From Pseudomonadota bacterium (GTDB lineage: Bacteria; Pseudomonadota; Alphaproteobacteria; Rhizobiales; Rhizobiaceae), in the NCBI GenBank assembly GCA_023428515.1, contig JAEYXI010000254.1:1-12824 (forward strand): a stretch of DNA of 12,824 nt. Direction: 5' to 3'. The position numbers were made by a program, and so were the translations under genes. The notes under the pieces were generated by a model. The model was not told where the DNA came from, did no database searches, and saw nothing but the letters and a program-made list of their open reading frames with translations. Shown in pieces: positions 1 to 8,897 of this stretch; within the stretch, counting starts at the first letter, position 1, and each line of letters opens with the position of its first letter.

Positions 1-170
1 AGCGGTTCAAGATCACAGCCACTGGCAAAGTGCTGTCGGCAGCCGCCGGCAAGCGCCACGGCATGATCAAGCGTTCCAACAAGTTCATTCGCGATGCCCG
101 CGGCACGATGGTTCTGGCTGAACCGGACGGCAAGAAGGTCATCAAGAATTTTCTGCCGAACGGCCTCTAG
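1..170 (+). CDS. rpmI: 50S ribosomal protein L35, 3' part (5' end outside window)
   Basis: The frame starting at base 3 gives 55 residues ending NFLPNGL and a TAG stop at 168-170. The segment begins [10 protein letters not shown] and continues with [18 protein letters not shown], typical of bacterial L35, a small basic protein of the large ribosomal subunit. The family is usually about 66 residues, so roughly the first 11-12 (the MPKMKTKS-type start) lie upstream of the window. rplT follows after 33 bases, the usual infC-rpmI-rplT order. Identification is by recognised family sequence. Confidence 0.96.
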   Translation, partial: RFKITATGKVLSAAAGKRHGMIKRSNKFIRDARGTMVLAEPDGKKVIKNFLPNGL

Positions 171-203
171 GCCCGGCTCAGGAACGAATAAGGAGATCAT
201 GAC

Positions 204-605
204 ATGGCACGCGTAAAGAGAGGCGTCACCGCCCACGCCAAGCACAAGAAGGTCCTGAAAGCCGCCAAGGGTTTTTACGGCCGCCGCAAGAACACCATCC
301 GCACCGCGAAGGCTGCCGTCGACAAGTCGCTGCAGTATGCCTATCGCGACCGCAAGGCGCGCAAGCGCAATTTCCGCGCGCTCTGGGTGCAGCGTATCAA
401 CGCCGCCACCCGCGAGCATGGCCTGACCTACGGCCGCTTCATCGACGGCCTGAACAAGGCCGGCATCGAGATCGACCGCAAGGTGCTTTCGGACATGGCG
501 ATCCATGAGCCGCAGGCTTTCGCGGCGCTCGTGGCCAAGGCCAAGACCGCGCTTGAATATCTGAAGAACACCACCCCGAACGCTTTTGAAAGCGCAGTCG
601 CCTAA
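204..605 (+). CDS. rplT: 50S ribosomal protein L20
   Basis: 133 residues, beginning [19 protein letters not shown] and containing GFYGRRKN and the [20 protein letters not shown] core, all characteristic of L20. This protein binds 23S rRNA early in large-subunit assembly, and in many bacteria it also represses its own operon at the translational level. The N-terminal 60 residues are very basic, as expected for the rRNA-binding extension. The start is supported by AAGGAG at 190-195, eight bases ahead of the ATG. It is cotranscribed with rpmI and followed by a clear intrinsic terminator 40 bases after its stop. The length is normal for the family (about 118-134 residues in alphaproteobacteria). 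Confidence 0.98.
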   Translation: MARVKRGVTAHAKHKKVLKAAKGFYGRRKNTIRTAKAAVDKSLQYAYRDRKARKRNFRALWVQRINAATREHGLTYGRFIDGLNKAGIEIDRKVLSDMAIHEPQAFAALVAKAKTALEYLKNTTPNAFESAVA

Positions 606-645
606 GGCCGCCGCACTTCCCAAGCTTTCGAAATTCTGATTTGGG

Positions 646-680
646 AACCCGCGCCGGCTGGGCTGGCGCGGGTTTTTCTT
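646..680 (+). terminator. Intrinsic terminator after rplT
   Basis: A perfect 10-bp GC-rich stem pairs 646-655 (AACCCGCGCC) with 665-674 (GGCGCGGGTT) around a 9-base loop, and runs into a T-rich tract (TTTTTCTT from 673). This is a textbook Rho-independent terminator on the + strand. A second weaker inverted repeat (TTCCCAA 617-623 / TTGGGAA 641-647) lies just upstream and shares two bases with the terminator stem. Only 12 bases separate the T tract from the next candidate start codon, so it may act as an attenuator or partial terminator for the downstream genes. Confidence 0.9.
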
Positions 681-692
681 TGGACAGCAAGG

Positions 693-1580
693 ATGACACC
701 AGGGCGGGATCACGACGACATGCTTTCTCCAGCGGTGCTGGAGGATCTGCTGCATCTGCTGGTCACCAGTTCGGCGCAGCGGGTATCGTCGGCAACGCTC
801 GACGGCGAGCGTGTCTTCATCAAGCGCTACGACATCGCACTGGTGCCGCCGGCGAAGCGCCTCCATGCCCTTCTTTCGCCGCTCGCCTTCCACCCCTTCC
901 TGCGATCTTCGGCGATCCTCTCGCCCGCCGGGACAGTCGAGCGCGAGGCGCGCAAGATGGACGCGTTCCGGCGGGGCGGCTTTGAGACGCCGACAATCAT
1001 CTACCGGTCCGGCCCGGTCATGATCATGCGGCATGTCGATAGCGTGCTGAAAGGCAGGCTCCGCAAACTCGCATCGAGCGACTCGGCCGCGCATGACGAT
1101 CTTCTGGTCGAATGCGCCCGCACGCTTGCCCAGGCGCATGTTGCTGGCCTCTGCCACGGTCGCCCGCATGTGCGCGACATGTTCATGGGAAAGAGCGGGA
1201 TAGGTTTCCTCGACTTCGAGGAAGAGCCCGAGATGTCGATGCCTCTCGACGTCGCGCAGGCTCGGGACATCTGGCTGCTGCTGCACCACATCGGTGGAAA
1301 CGCCTTGTCTGCCGAAACCGCCGAACGGGCCTTCATCGCCTATCGGGCGGCTGCGCCCGCATCCGCTGTCGTCGAACTGCTTCGGGCGCGTCGAAAGCTC
1401 GCGCCCTTCATTAAAACCATAGCCTTGGCCGAGCGCATCCTGCCGCTCGGCACCGACGGAAGGCGGCTTGCCGCTACCGAACGTGTCCTGAGGGCGAGCT
1501 TCGGCGATCCGACATCGAACGGCGAGGCTGAACTCATTGTCCCGCACCAAACAAGCATCGGAAGATCCGCTCATGAGTGA
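693..1580 (+). CDS. Protein-kinase-fold protein (Bud32/RIO/LPS-kinase-like) with degenerate catalytic loop
   Basis: 295 residues from ATG 693; an in-frame ATG at 720 (286 residues) with a GGGCGGGA stretch upstream is an equally plausible start. Visible kinase-fold landmarks are the VAIK-like lysine (VFIKRYD, K44), a helix-C type glutamate (VEREARKM, E83 or E85), a catalytic-loop-like HGRPHVRDM at 155-163 and a DFG-like LDFEEEP around D174. The usual catalytic Asp of HGD/HxD is Arg157, and the loop Asn is replaced, so canonical phosphotransfer is doubtful. An APH-like helix ([10 protein letters not shown], about 190-199) follows. The stop overlaps the pheS start by 8 bases (ATGAGTGA), implying translational coupling. 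The substrate is unknown. A divergent active kinase family with a rearranged loop cannot be excluded. Confidence 0.75.
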   Translation: MTPGRDHDDMLSPAVLEDLLHLLVTSSAQRVSSATLDGERVFIKRYDIALVPPAKRLHALLSPLAFHPFLRSSAILSPAGTVEREARKMDAFRRGGFETPTIIYRSGPVMIMRHVDSVLKGRLRKLASSDSAAHDDLLVECARTLAQAHVAGLCHGRPHVRDMFMGKSGIGFLDFEEEPEMSMPLDVAQARDIWLLLHHIGGNALSAETAERAFIAYRAAAPASAVVELLRARRKLAPFIKTIALAERILPLGTDGRRLAATERVLRASFGDPTSNGEAELIVPHQTSIGRSAHE

Positions 1581-2658
1581 CCTCGATCAGCTCGAACGTT
1601 CAGTCCTCGCCGATATCTCAGCGGCCGCCGACGAGCAGGCGATCGAGGCGGTGCGCGTGTCGGCGCTCGGTAAGAAGGGGTCGGTGTCGGAGCTCCTGAA
1701 GACGCTTGGCTCGATGACGCCGGAAGAGAGGCAGGTGAAAGGCCCTGTTATCAACGGGCTGAAGAATCGCGTCACCGAGGCGCTCGGTGCACGCAAGGTG
1801 GAGCTTCGGGACGCTGCCATCACGGCGCGTCTGGCGGCGGAAAAGGTCGACGTGACCCTGCCTGTCAGGCAATCACCGGCCGAGCGCGGCCGCATCCATC
1901 CGATCAGCCAGGTGATCGACGAGATCACGGCGATCTTCGGCGATCTCGGTTTCGCCATCGCCGAAGGGCCTGATATCGAGACCGATTATTACAACTTCAC
2001 CGCGCTGAATTTCCCGGAGGGGCATCCGGCGCGCGAAATGCACGACACGTTCTTCTTCAATCCCGACGAGAAGGGCGAACGCAAAGTGCTGCGCACGCAC
2101 ACCTCGCCGGTGCAGATCCGTACCATGGAGGCGCAGAAGCCGCCGATCCGCATCGTCATCCCGGGAAAAACCTACCGGCAGGATTCGGACGCCACGCATT
2201 CGCCGATGTTCCACCAGGTCGAAGGGCTGGTGATCGACAAGACGGCCAACGTCGCGAACATGAAGTGGGTGCTGGAGGAGTTCTGCAAGGCCTTCATCGA
2301 AGTGCCTCAGGTCAAGATGCGCTTTCGACCGAGCTTCTTCCCGTTCACCGAGCCATCGCTCGAGGTCGACATCCAGTGCGACCGCTCGCGGCCGGGCGAG
2401 GTGCGTTTCGGTGAGGGCAACGACTGGATGGAGATTCTCGGCTGCGGCATGGTGCATCCGAACGTGCTGCGCTATGGCGGGCTCGATCCCGACGAGTACC
2501 AGGGTTTTGCCTGGGGCATGGGTATCGACCGCATCGCCATGCTGAAATACGGCATGCCCGACCTGCGTGCCTTCTTCGACGCCGACGTGCGCTGGCTGCA
2601 GCATTACGGGTTCAGGCCGCTCGACATGCCGACGCTGTTCGGAGGGTTGAGCAGCTAG
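1573..2658 (+). CDS. pheS: Phenylalanyl-tRNA synthetase alpha subunit
   Basis: 361 residues from ATG 1573 (MSDLDQLER...). PheS is the catalytic alpha chain of the cytoplasmic (alpha-beta)2 class II synthetase that charges tRNA-Phe. An N-terminal coiled-coil tRNA-binding arm covers roughly residues 1-90. The class II core starts near [10 protein letters not shown] (109-118). Motif 2 elements include [10 protein letters not shown] (174-183) and [18 protein letters not shown] (201-218). [12 protein letters not shown] (251-262) belongs to the Phe pocket, and motif 3 is [17 protein letters not shown] (311-327). An in-frame ATG at 1537 would add 12 residues, but the family start and the 8-base overlap with the upstream gene favour 1573. 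The length is normal. Its partner pheT lies 944 bases downstream, after three small genes. Confidence 0.98.
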   Translation: MSDLDQLERSVLADISAAADEQAIEAVRVSALGKKGSVSELLKTLGSMTPEERQVKGPVINGLKNRVTEALGARKVELRDAAITARLAAEKVDVTLPVRQSPAERGRIHPISQVIDEITAIFGDLGFAIAEGPDIETDYYNFTALNFPEGHPAREMHDTFFFNPDEKGERKVLRTHTSPVQIRTMEAQKPPIRIVIPGKTYRQDSDATHSPMFHQVEGLVIDKTANVANMKWVLEEFCKAFIEVPQVKMRFRPSFFPFTEPSLEVDIQCDRSRPGEVRFGEGNDWMEILGCGMVHPNVLRYGGLDPDEYQGFAWGMGIDRIAMLKYGMPDLRAFFDADVRWLQHYGFRPLDMPTLFGGLSS

Positions 2659-2660
2659 AG

Positions 2661-2897
2661 ATGCCGACGCTGCTGATCTGGCACGGCTACAAGTTCCGCT
2701 TCTACGCACTCGACATGGACGAGCCGCCTCATGTCCATGTCGTAAAGGACGGCAAATCCTTGAAGGTTTGGTTGCGGAGTTTGGAGGTTGCGCAGAACAA
2801 AGGGTACAATGAGCGCGAAGTTGAGCGGCTGCTCGCAATAGTCGCAGAGCGCCGGGACGATTGGATAGGTGCCTGGAATGACTTCTTTGGCCTTTGA
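2661..2897 (+). CDS. DUF4160 family protein
   Basis: 78 residues with the DUF4160 signature: the MPTLLIWHGYKFRFYALDMD start, then EPPHVHVVKDGKSLKVWL (21-38) and the C-terminal WIGAWNDFFGL. The HVHV histidines and following charged strand are the family hallmark. The molecular function is not established. DUF4160 genes often sit next to DUF2442 genes, as here, and such pairs have been suspected of being toxin-antitoxin-like. The ATG lies two bases after the pheS stop, with GGAGG at 2641-2645 inside the pheS 3' end, so translation is probably coupled to pheS. Base composition drops here (31 G/C of 60 in 2761-2820, against 38 of 60 in pheT 4501-4560), hinting at a later arrival. Confidence 0.88.
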   Translation: MPTLLIWHGYKFRFYALDMDEPPHVHVVKDGKSLKVWLRSLEVAQNKGYNEREVERLLAIVAERRDDWIGAWNDFFGL

Positions 2898-3156
2898 AAC
2901 CGATGAAATGCGCCCCATAAAGGCGTGGTGTACGCATGACGAGGTGCATGTGGCCCTCGCCGACGGTCGGACAATCGCGACTCCTCTCTGGTGGTATCCC
3001 TTTCTTGCAAAGCTGGATCGGACCGCCCTCAACAACATCGAACTGATGTACGAGGGAATCTGGTGGCCCGCTATCGACGAAGGCATTTCGGTCAAGAGCA
3101 TGTTTCTTGGCAGGAAAGCCCCCGGCGCGGTGCCGCCATCGGTTGCTGCCGAATAG
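2878..3156 (+). CDS. DUF2442 family protein
   Basis: 92 residues from ATG 2878, which overlaps the DUF4160 gene by 20 bases and has GGATAGG at 2863-2869 upstream. Alternatives are GTG 2869 and ATG 2908. The core has the DUF2442 pattern: a short strand pair (EVHVALADGRTIATPLWWYP), then LAKLDRTALNNIELMYEGIWWPAIDEGISV with the conserved W-P-x-x-D-E-x-I-S ending. The function is unproven. In paired arrangements with DUF4160 this protein is the likelier antitoxin or partner, by analogy only. It has lower GC than neighbours (30 of 60 in 2881-2940). The C-terminal tail (RKAPGAVPPSVAAE) looks disordered. GFA follows after 21 bases. Confidence 0.86.
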   Translation: MTSLAFETDEMRPIKAWCTHDEVHVALADGRTIATPLWWYPFLAKLDRTALNNIELMYEGIWWPAIDEGISVKSMFLGRKAPGAVPPSVAAE

Positions 3157-3177
3157 CGGATTGGAGTTCAGGAGCGA

Positions 3178-3606
3178 ATGTCCGACGTGAGCAATCACAC
3201 CGGCGGGTGCCGTTGCGGCGCGGTGCGGTTTGAGGCCTCGGCCGAACCGAACCATGTCAGCTATTGCCATTGCAGCGACTGCCGCAAGGCGACCGGTGCG
3301 CCGGTCTCGGCTTTCGTCGGCTTCGCTGCTGATCAGGTATCGCTGACCGGCGATGCGCTGAAGAGCTTCGATAATGGCCCGGTGACGCGCAGCTTCTGCG
3401 GTATCTGCGGCTCGCCGATCGCCTATGCAGACGAACGCATCGGCGATCATCTCTATTTCATGCTCGGCGCGATGGACGCGCCCGAGAATTACAAGCCGAC
3501 GCTGCACGCCTATGTGCGCGAGCAACTGCCCTATCTGCATATGCCGGACGGGCTGCCGAGACATCTGAGAACCAGCGTGCCGAGACCGGACGGAACAGAA
3601 TCATGA
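3178..3606 (+). CDS. GFA-family (glutathione-dependent formaldehyde-activating enzyme-like) zinc protein
   Basis: 142 residues carrying the full set of zinc-binding cysteines of the GFA/CENP-V fold: [10 protein letters not shown] (C11, C13), YCHCSDCRK (C30, C32, C35) and FCGICGSPI (C74, C77). The named member binds glutathione and was proposed to speed its adduct formation with formaldehyde, but most family members have unknown substrates, so no reaction is assigned. The start is well supported by AGGAG at 3170-3174. The stop overlaps the pheT start as ATGA (3603-3606), so pheT translation is likely coupled to this gene. The length is typical for small GFA proteins. Confidence 0.93.
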   Translation: MSDVSNHTGGCRCGAVRFEASAEPNHVSYCHCSDCRKATGAPVSAFVGFAADQVSLTGDALKSFDNGPVTRSFCGICGSPIAYADERIGDHLYFMLGAMDAPENYKPTLHAYVREQLPYLHMPDGLPRHLRTSVPRPDGTES

Positions 3607-6020
3607 AGCTCACCCTTTCCTGGCTGAAGGACCATCTTGAAACAGAGGCGTCGCTCGATGAGATCGTCGAGAGACTGACCTCAATCGGCCTTGAGGTTGA
3701 ATCCGTCGACGACAAGGCGAGCCTGAAACCTTTCGTCATCGCCAAGGTGCTGACGGCGATACAGCACCCCGACGCCGACCGGCTGCGTGTGCTGACGGTG
3801 GATACCGGCGACGGCAAGCCGCCTGTCCAGGTCGTGTGCGGCGCGCCGAATGCCCGCGCCGGTCTGGTCGGCGCCTTCGCCGCGCCCGGCACGTATGTCC
3901 CCGGCATCGACGTGACGCTGTCGGTCGGAAAGATCCGCGGCGTCGTGAGCCACGGCATGATGTGCTCGGAACGCGAGCTGCAACTCTCCGACGAGCATGA
4001 CGGTATCATCGACCTGCCGGAGGACGCGCCGGTCGGTACGAGCTTCGCCGCCTGGGCCAAGCTCGACGATCCGGTGATCGAGATCGGCCTGACGCCGAAC
4101 CGGCCCGACGCGACGAGCATTTACGGCATCGCGCGCGACCTCGCCGCGGCGGGGCTTGGCACTCTCAAGGACGGAGCGATCGCGCCGGTCGCGGGCAAGG
4201 GCGAATGCCCCGTCAAGGTGAAGCTCGAGTTCGGCGATACGCCGAAACTCTGTCACGGCTTCGCGCTGAGGCTCGTGAAGGGCGTCAGGAACGGGCCGTC
4301 GCCGAAATGGCTGCAGCAGCGGCTGATCGCGATCGGGCTCAGGCCCATCAACGCGCTGGTCGACATCACCAACTACATCACCTTCGATCGCGGCCGGCCG
4401 CTGCATGTGTTCGATGCGAAGAAGGTGAAGGGCGATCTCACCGTCCGCCGCGCGAAGCCGGGTGAGAAGGTGCTGGCGCTCGACGGCCGCGAATACGAGC
4501 TGACGCCGGAGATGTGCGTCATCGCCGACGACAACGGGGTCGAATCGATCGCCGGCATCATGGGCGGCGAGCATTCGGGCTGCGACGAGAACACGACCGA
4601 CGTGCTGATCGAGTCCGCGCTTTGGGAGCCGCTGAACGTCACGCGCACCGGCCGCGAGCTCGGCATCATCACCGATGCGCGCTATCGCTTCGAGCGCGGC
4701 GTCGACCCGGAGTTCATGGTGCCCGGCCTCGAACTCGCGACGAAGCTGGTGCTCGACCTCTGCGGCGGCGAGGCAAGCGAGGCCGAGGTGGTCGGCTATG
4801 CCGGCCATACGCCGAAGATCGTCGCCTTCCCGCATGCGGAGGTGAAGCGCCTGACAGGCATAGAGGTGCCGAAGGCGGAGAGCCTGGACATATTGAAGCG
4901 TCTCGGCTTCGAGCCGAAGGGCGATGGCGATCCGGTCGACGTGGCGGTTCCGTCATGGCGGCCAGATGTCGACGGCAAGGCTGACCTCGTCGAGGAGGTG
5001 ATGCGCATCCACGGCGTCGACAATATCGAGCCGCAGCCGCTCGGCGCACATGATGCCGTCAATGGAAAAATCCTGACGGTGCTGCAGGTGCGCACCCGCG
5101 CGGCAAAGCGCGCGCTTGCGGTTCGAGGCATGATGGAGGCCGTCACCTGGTCGTTCATTCCGGCCAAGCACGCGGAGTTGTTCGGCGGCGGGCAGCCAGC
5201 GCTGAAGCTGGCGAATCCGATCGCGGCCGACATGTCGGACATGCGGCCCTCGCTGCTGCCAGGCCTTGTCGCGGCGGCGCAGTGCAATGCCGACCGCGGC
5301 ATCGGCGATGTCGCGCTGTTCGAAGTTTCGGGCACCTATGAAGGCGATGCGCCGGAGAAGCAGCGCCGCGTCGCGGCGGGTGTCAGGCGCGGCACGGCGA
5401 AGCTGGACGGCGCGGGCCGCGACTGGGCAGGCAATGCCGGAAATGTCGGCGTGTTCGACGCCAAGGCCGATGCGCTTGCCGCGCTCGAAGCGGTCGGCGC
5501 GCCGGTCGACAGGCTGCAGATCGAGGCGGGCGGTCCTTCCTGGTACCATCCGGGACGGTCGGGCGTGATCAAGCTCGGCCCGAAGACTGTACTCGGCCAT
5601 TTCGGCGAGTTCCATCCGAAGACACTTGAAGCGCTCGACGTGTCGGGGCCGCTCTGCGGTTTCGAAGTGTTCATCGACACCGTGCCGGAGCCGAAGGCCA
5701 AGCCCACGCGCACCAAGCCGAAGCTCGACCTGTCGCCCTTCCAACTCGTGACGCGCGACTTCGCCTTCGTCGTCGACAGGACGGTCGAGGCCGGTGCGCT
5801 GACCAAGGCGGCGCTGGCGGCCGACAGGAAGCTGATCACAGGCGTCTCGGTCTTCGATATTTTTGAAGGGGCCTCGATTGGCCCCGACAAAAAATCGATC
5901 GCCATCGAGGTGTCGATCCAGCCGGTCGAGAAGACGCTGACCGACGAGGATTTCGAGGCGCTCGCCGGCCGCATCGTCGAGAACGTGAAAAAGCAGACGG
6001 GCGGCGTGCTGCGCGGTTGA
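3603..6020 (+). CDS. pheT: Phenylalanyl-tRNA synthetase beta subunit
   Basis: 805 residues, normal for bacterial PheT. It starts [20 protein letters not shown]. An EMAP/Trbp-type tRNA-binding domain covers about residues 39-150 ([34 protein letters not shown]). B3/B4 editing-type regions follow ([32 protein letters not shown]), then B5 (about 400-475), a catalytic-like core ([14 protein letters not shown] onward), and a C-terminal anticodon-binding FDX-ACB domain at about 711-805 ([16 protein letters not shown]). It pairs with PheS to form the heterotetramer and hydrolyses mischarged Tyr-tRNA-Phe. The initiation region has only a weak GGAAC, so coupling to the overlapping GFA gene may supply ribosomes. 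The stop lies in the loop of a long stem-loop. Confidence 0.98.
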   Translation: MKLTLSWLKDHLETEASLDEIVERLTSIGLEVESVDDKASLKPFVIAKVLTAIQHPDADRLRVLTVDTGDGKPPVQVVCGAPNARAGLVGAFAAPGTYVPGIDVTLSVGKIRGVVSHGMMCSERELQLSDEHDGIIDLPEDAPVGTSFAAWAKLDDPVIEIGLTPNRPDATSIYGIARDLAAAGLGTLKDGAIAPVAGKGECPVKVKLEFGDTPKLCHGFALRLVKGVRNGPSPKWLQQRLIAIGLRPINALVDITNYITFDRGRPLHVFDAKKVKGDLTVRRAKPGEKVLALDGREYELTPEMCVIADDNGVESIAGIMGGEHSGCDENTTDVLIESALWEPLNVTRTGRELGIITDARYRFERGVDPEFMVPGLELATKLVLDLCGGEASEAEVVGYAGHTPKIVAFPHAEVKRLTGIEVPKAESLDILKRLGFEPKGDGDPVDVAVPSWRPDVDGKADLVEEVMRIHGVDNIEPQPLGAHDAVNGKILTVLQVRTRAAKRALAVRGMMEAVTWSFIPAKHAELFGGGQPALKLANPIAADMSDMRPSLLPGLVAAAQCNADRGIGDVALFEVSGTYEGDAPEKQRRVAAGVRRGTAKLDGAGRDWAGNAGNVGVFDAKADALAALEAVGAPVDRLQIEAGGPSWYHPGRSGVIKLGPKTVLGHFGEFHPKTLEALDVSGPLCGFEVFIDTVPEPKAKPTRTKPKLDLSPFQLVTRDFAFVVDRTVEAGALTKAALAADRKLITGVSVFDIFEGASIGPDKKSIAIEVSIQPVEKTLTDEDFEALAGRIVENVKKQTGGVLRG

Positions 6021-6035
6021 GCCCGCGCAACACGC
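6004..6035. terminator. Stem-loop across the pheT stop between convergent genes; possible bidirectional terminator
   Basis: Bases 6004-6016 pair with 6023-6035 over 13 positions with one mismatch (C6009/A6030). The loop, 6017-6022, contains most of the pheT TGA. The two convergent genes end only 16 bases apart, so a shared transcription end is expected here. Neither strand has an immediately adjacent T run. On the - strand a run of five T (opposite 5988-5992) comes 11 bases after the stem. This makes it a non-canonical terminator or an mRNA 3'-end protection structure. Confidence 0.5.
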
Positions 6036-6036
6036 C

Positions 6037-7050
<1,014 letters not shown>

Positions 7051-7176
7051 TTAATCTAGGTCAGAAGAGGGGCAGCCGACAGGGGAATGGCTTGCGCCAG
7101 CGCGGCTTGGCACGGCGAGACTTTTCGGGCAAAGCTCTGCGCCTGCGAAAAACGCCTGCAAGACGAGGAGAGAAGT

Positions 7177-8163
7177 ATGTTCCGTTGGGGTATTTTGTCG
7201 ACGGCCAAGATCGGTCGCGAGCAGCTCATTCCGGCCATCGTCGATGCCGAGAACGGCGTCCTGGCGGGCATCGCCAGCCGCGACCTGAAGAAGGCGAAGG
7301 CGCTCGCCAACCGCTTCGGCGCGCACCACGCATTCGGCTCCTACGAGGAAATGCTCGCGTCGGACAAGATCGACGGCGTCTATATCCCGCTGCCGACCTC
7401 GCAGCATGTCGAATGGGCGGAGAAGGCGGCCGAGGCCGGCAAGCATGTGCTGGTCGAAAAGCCGCTGGCGCTTGACGCCAAGGACATCGCCAAGCTGATC
7501 AAGATACGCAACCGGAAGAAGGTGCTGATCTCGGAAGCCTTCATGGTCACCTACCACCCGCAGTGGATCAAGGTGCGGGATCTCGTGCAGTCGGGCGCGA
7601 TCGGCACGCTGCGCTATGTGCAGGGCGCTTTCACCTATTACAACGTCGACCCCAAGAACATGCGCAACATCCTCGCGCTCGGCGGCGGCGCGCTGCCCGA
7701 CATCGGCGTCTATCCGACCGTCTCGACCCGCTTTGTCACTGGCAAGGAACCGAAGCGCGTGCAGGCGACGGTTGAGCGCGACAAGAAGTTCAAGACGGAT
7801 AATTATTCGTCGATCCGCGCCGATTTCGGCGATTTCGAGCTGTCCTTCTACCTGTCGACCCAACTCGCCAACCGCCAGCTGATGGTGTTCCACGGCGACA
7901 AGGGTTTCATCGAGGTGCACGGCCCCTTCAACGCCGGGCTCTATGACCACCACCGTGTCTCCCTGCACAACCGGAACCACACCGAGGAGACGCTGTTCCG
8001 TTTCCCCGGGGCGTCGCAGTACAAGCTGCAGGTCGAGGCATTCGCGCGTGTCGCCAACGGCTCGAAGGAGCCGGTCTTCACGCTGGAAAACTCGGTGAAG
8101 AACCAGAAGGTGATCGATGCGATCTTCCGCGCCGGCGACAGCGGGGGTTGGGAGAAGGTCTGA
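7177..8163 (+). CDS. Gfo/Idh/MocA-family NAD(P)-dependent oxidoreductase
   Basis: 328 residues from ATG 7177, preceded by GAGGAG at 7165-7170. An in-frame ATG at 7087 would add 30 residues that do not resemble the family start. The N-terminal Rossmann fold begins [20 protein letters not shown] and continues with [20 protein letters not shown]. The family EKP motif is [10 protein letters not shown], with K95 the expected catalytic/cofactor-contacting lysine. The C-terminal half forms the substrate-binding sheet ([10 protein letters not shown] near 170). Members act on sugars, inositol or dihydrodiols; this one is closest in general look to sugar or trans-dihydrodiol dehydrogenases, but the substrate is not assignable. 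It is divergent to the aldo/keto reductase. No terminator with a T tract follows. Confidence 0.94.
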   Translation: MFRWGILSTAKIGREQLIPAIVDAENGVLAGIASRDLKKAKALANRFGAHHAFGSYEEMLASDKIDGVYIPLPTSQHVEWAEKAAEAGKHVLVEKPLALDAKDIAKLIKIRNRKKVLISEAFMVTYHPQWIKVRDLVQSGAIGTLRYVQGAFTYYNVDPKNMRNILALGGGALPDIGVYPTVSTRFVTGKEPKRVQATVERDKKFKTDNYSSIRADFGDFELSFYLSTQLANRQLMVFHGDKGFIEVHGPFNAGLYDHHRVSLHNRNHTEETLFRFPGASQYKLQVEAFARVANGSKEPVFTLENSVKNQKVIDAIFRAGDSGGWEKV

Positions 8164-8281
8164 GGCCGCCTGCGGCGACAGGTGGCTTTCCGCGGTCGCC
8201 CGTTAGGAAACAGCCGGTAACAAGGATCCGTCTGTGACGGCATCCGGCAGAAACAAGCAAAGAGCACCGTTCCTCCAGGGT

Positions 8282-8298
8282 CGTGCGCCTCGCGCACG
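8282..8298 (+). other. Short GC-rich hairpin just ahead of the acetyltransferase ribosome binding site
   Basis: CGTGCGC (8282-8288) and GCGCACG (8292-8298) form a perfect 7-bp stem with a 3-base loop, ending three bases before the AGGAGG ribosome binding site at 8302-8307. It could be a 5' leader structure affecting mRNA stability or ribosome access. Chance occurrence is possible in GC-rich DNA. Confidence 0.35.
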
Positions 8299-8312
8299 CA
8301 CAGGAGGGCAAA

Positions 8313-8816
8313 ATGGACCAACAAGCGATCGGCTTTCGCCGCGCGACCGAACACGATCGGCCGGCGATCAAGGCCCTGATGCGGGGCGAACGCGTCAATC
8401 CGACAGGCATCAACTGGCCGAACTTCCTGGTCGCCGCCAAGGCGGATCGCATCGTCGGCGCGGCGCAGATACGGCACCATTCCGACGGTTCGCGCGAACT
8501 TGGCTCGCTCGTCGTGGCCAAGGATGTGCGCGGGTACGGCATTGCCTCGCGCCTGATCGATACACTGCTCGCCGACGAGCGGGAACCGATCTGGATGATC
8601 ACGCCTGAGGCCCACGCCAGCGTCTATGCGCGTTGGGGCTTCGAGCCGATCGAGCCGAGCGCTGCGCCGGTCAAGGTGCGGTTCAACTGGCGTATAGGCA
8701 GCCTGGCGCGCATCGTCTCCTTCCTCAGGCGGCTGCCGAGGCGGAGGTTGGTGATCTTGGAGCGCCTCCCTGTCGAGCGACGCAAGCAAACCGCCTTCGC
8801 GGCCGAGGGACTGTAG
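8313..8816 (+). CDS. GNAT-family N-acetyltransferase
   Basis: 167 residues from ATG 8313, with AGGAGG at 8302-8307. The GNAT fold shows as a strand-helix start (IGFRRATEHDRPAIKALM), beta-4 (ELGSLVVAK, 62-70), the acetyl-CoA pyrophosphate loop VRGYGIASRL (72-81, pattern R-G-x-G-x-A) and the late YARWGFEPI (105-113). It transfers acetyl from acetyl-CoA to an unknown amine. The basic C-terminal segment (LRRLPRRRLVILERLPVERRK, 138-158) lies beyond the usual core and may be an extension. The gap to the next gene has its own promoter, so this gene is probably a separate unit. Confidence 0.9.
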   Translation: MDQQAIGFRRATEHDRPAIKALMRGERVNPTGINWPNFLVAAKADRIVGAAQIRHHSDGSRELGSLVVAKDVRGYGIASRLIDTLLADEREPIWMITPEAHASVYARWGFEPIEPSAAPVKVRFNWRIGSLARIVSFLRRLPRRRLVILERLPVERRKQTAFAAEGL

Positions 8817-8846
8817 GCGGGATTCCGCGTCTCGGTGTCGATGCCG

Positions 8847-8875
8847 TTTACAAGTTAGATGCTTGGTTATATAAC
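8847..8875 (+). promoter_or_regulatory. Sigma-70-type promoter of the marR-GNAT pair
   Basis: TTTACA (8847-8852) as -35 and TATAAC (8870-8875) as -10 are each one base from consensus and separated by exactly 17 bases. The predicted transcription start is near 8882, leaving a leader of about 16 bases to the ATG at 8898. The stretch is sharply AT-rich against its surroundings. Confidence 0.7.
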
Positions 8876-8882
8876 AAGTTAT
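8866..8882. promoter_or_regulatory. Palindromic operator candidate over the -10 (MarR autoregulation)
   Basis: GTTATATAAC (8866-8875) is a perfect 10-base palindrome, and ATAAC-AA-GTTAT (8871-8882) is a second inverted repeat sharing its half-site. The octamer ACAAGTTA also occurs twice in direct orientation (8850-8857 and 8874-8881). Overlap with the -10 is the normal arrangement for a self-repressing MarR protein, whose gene starts 16 bases downstream. Binding by this MarR is inferred. Confidence 0.55.
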
Positions 8883-8897
8883 CAATTGAGGCATCCA

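Noticed and set aside
581..594. CGCTTT/AAAGCG inverted repeat at the rplT 3' end
   Set aside because: The two-base loop cannot form a stable hairpin, and it lies within coding sequence.
606..692. Phe-rich leader peptide of the enterobacterial pheM type
   Set aside because: No start codon followed by a Phe-rich frame exists between the rplT stop and the terminator.
1873..3564. 563-codon open frame on the - strand opposite pheS and the small genes
   Set aside because: It runs antisense to several genes with recognised families, has no ribosome binding site or recognisable domain, and is the kind of long shadow frame common in GC-rich DNA.
3681..5744. Long - strand frames opposite pheT
   Set aside because: Composition (Arg/Asp/His-rich, low complexity) mirrors the pheT codon pattern; no domains recognised.
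7107..7126. TTGGCACG resembling a sigma-54 -24 element upstream of the Gfo/Idh/MocA gene
   Set aside because: The -12 element (TTGC at the required spacing) is absent; the sequence there reads GACT.
7140..7159. Direct repeat CGCCTGC (7140-7146 and 7153-7159) ahead of the Gfo/Idh/MocA gene
   Set aside because: Only seven bases long, GC-rich and lacking symmetry; likely chance.
8224..8245. Stem (8224-8232 with 8236-8245, one bulge) as a terminator for the Gfo/Idh/MocA gene
   Set aside because: The stem carries a bulge, no T run follows, and its distance from the stop (about 60 bases) gives no added support.
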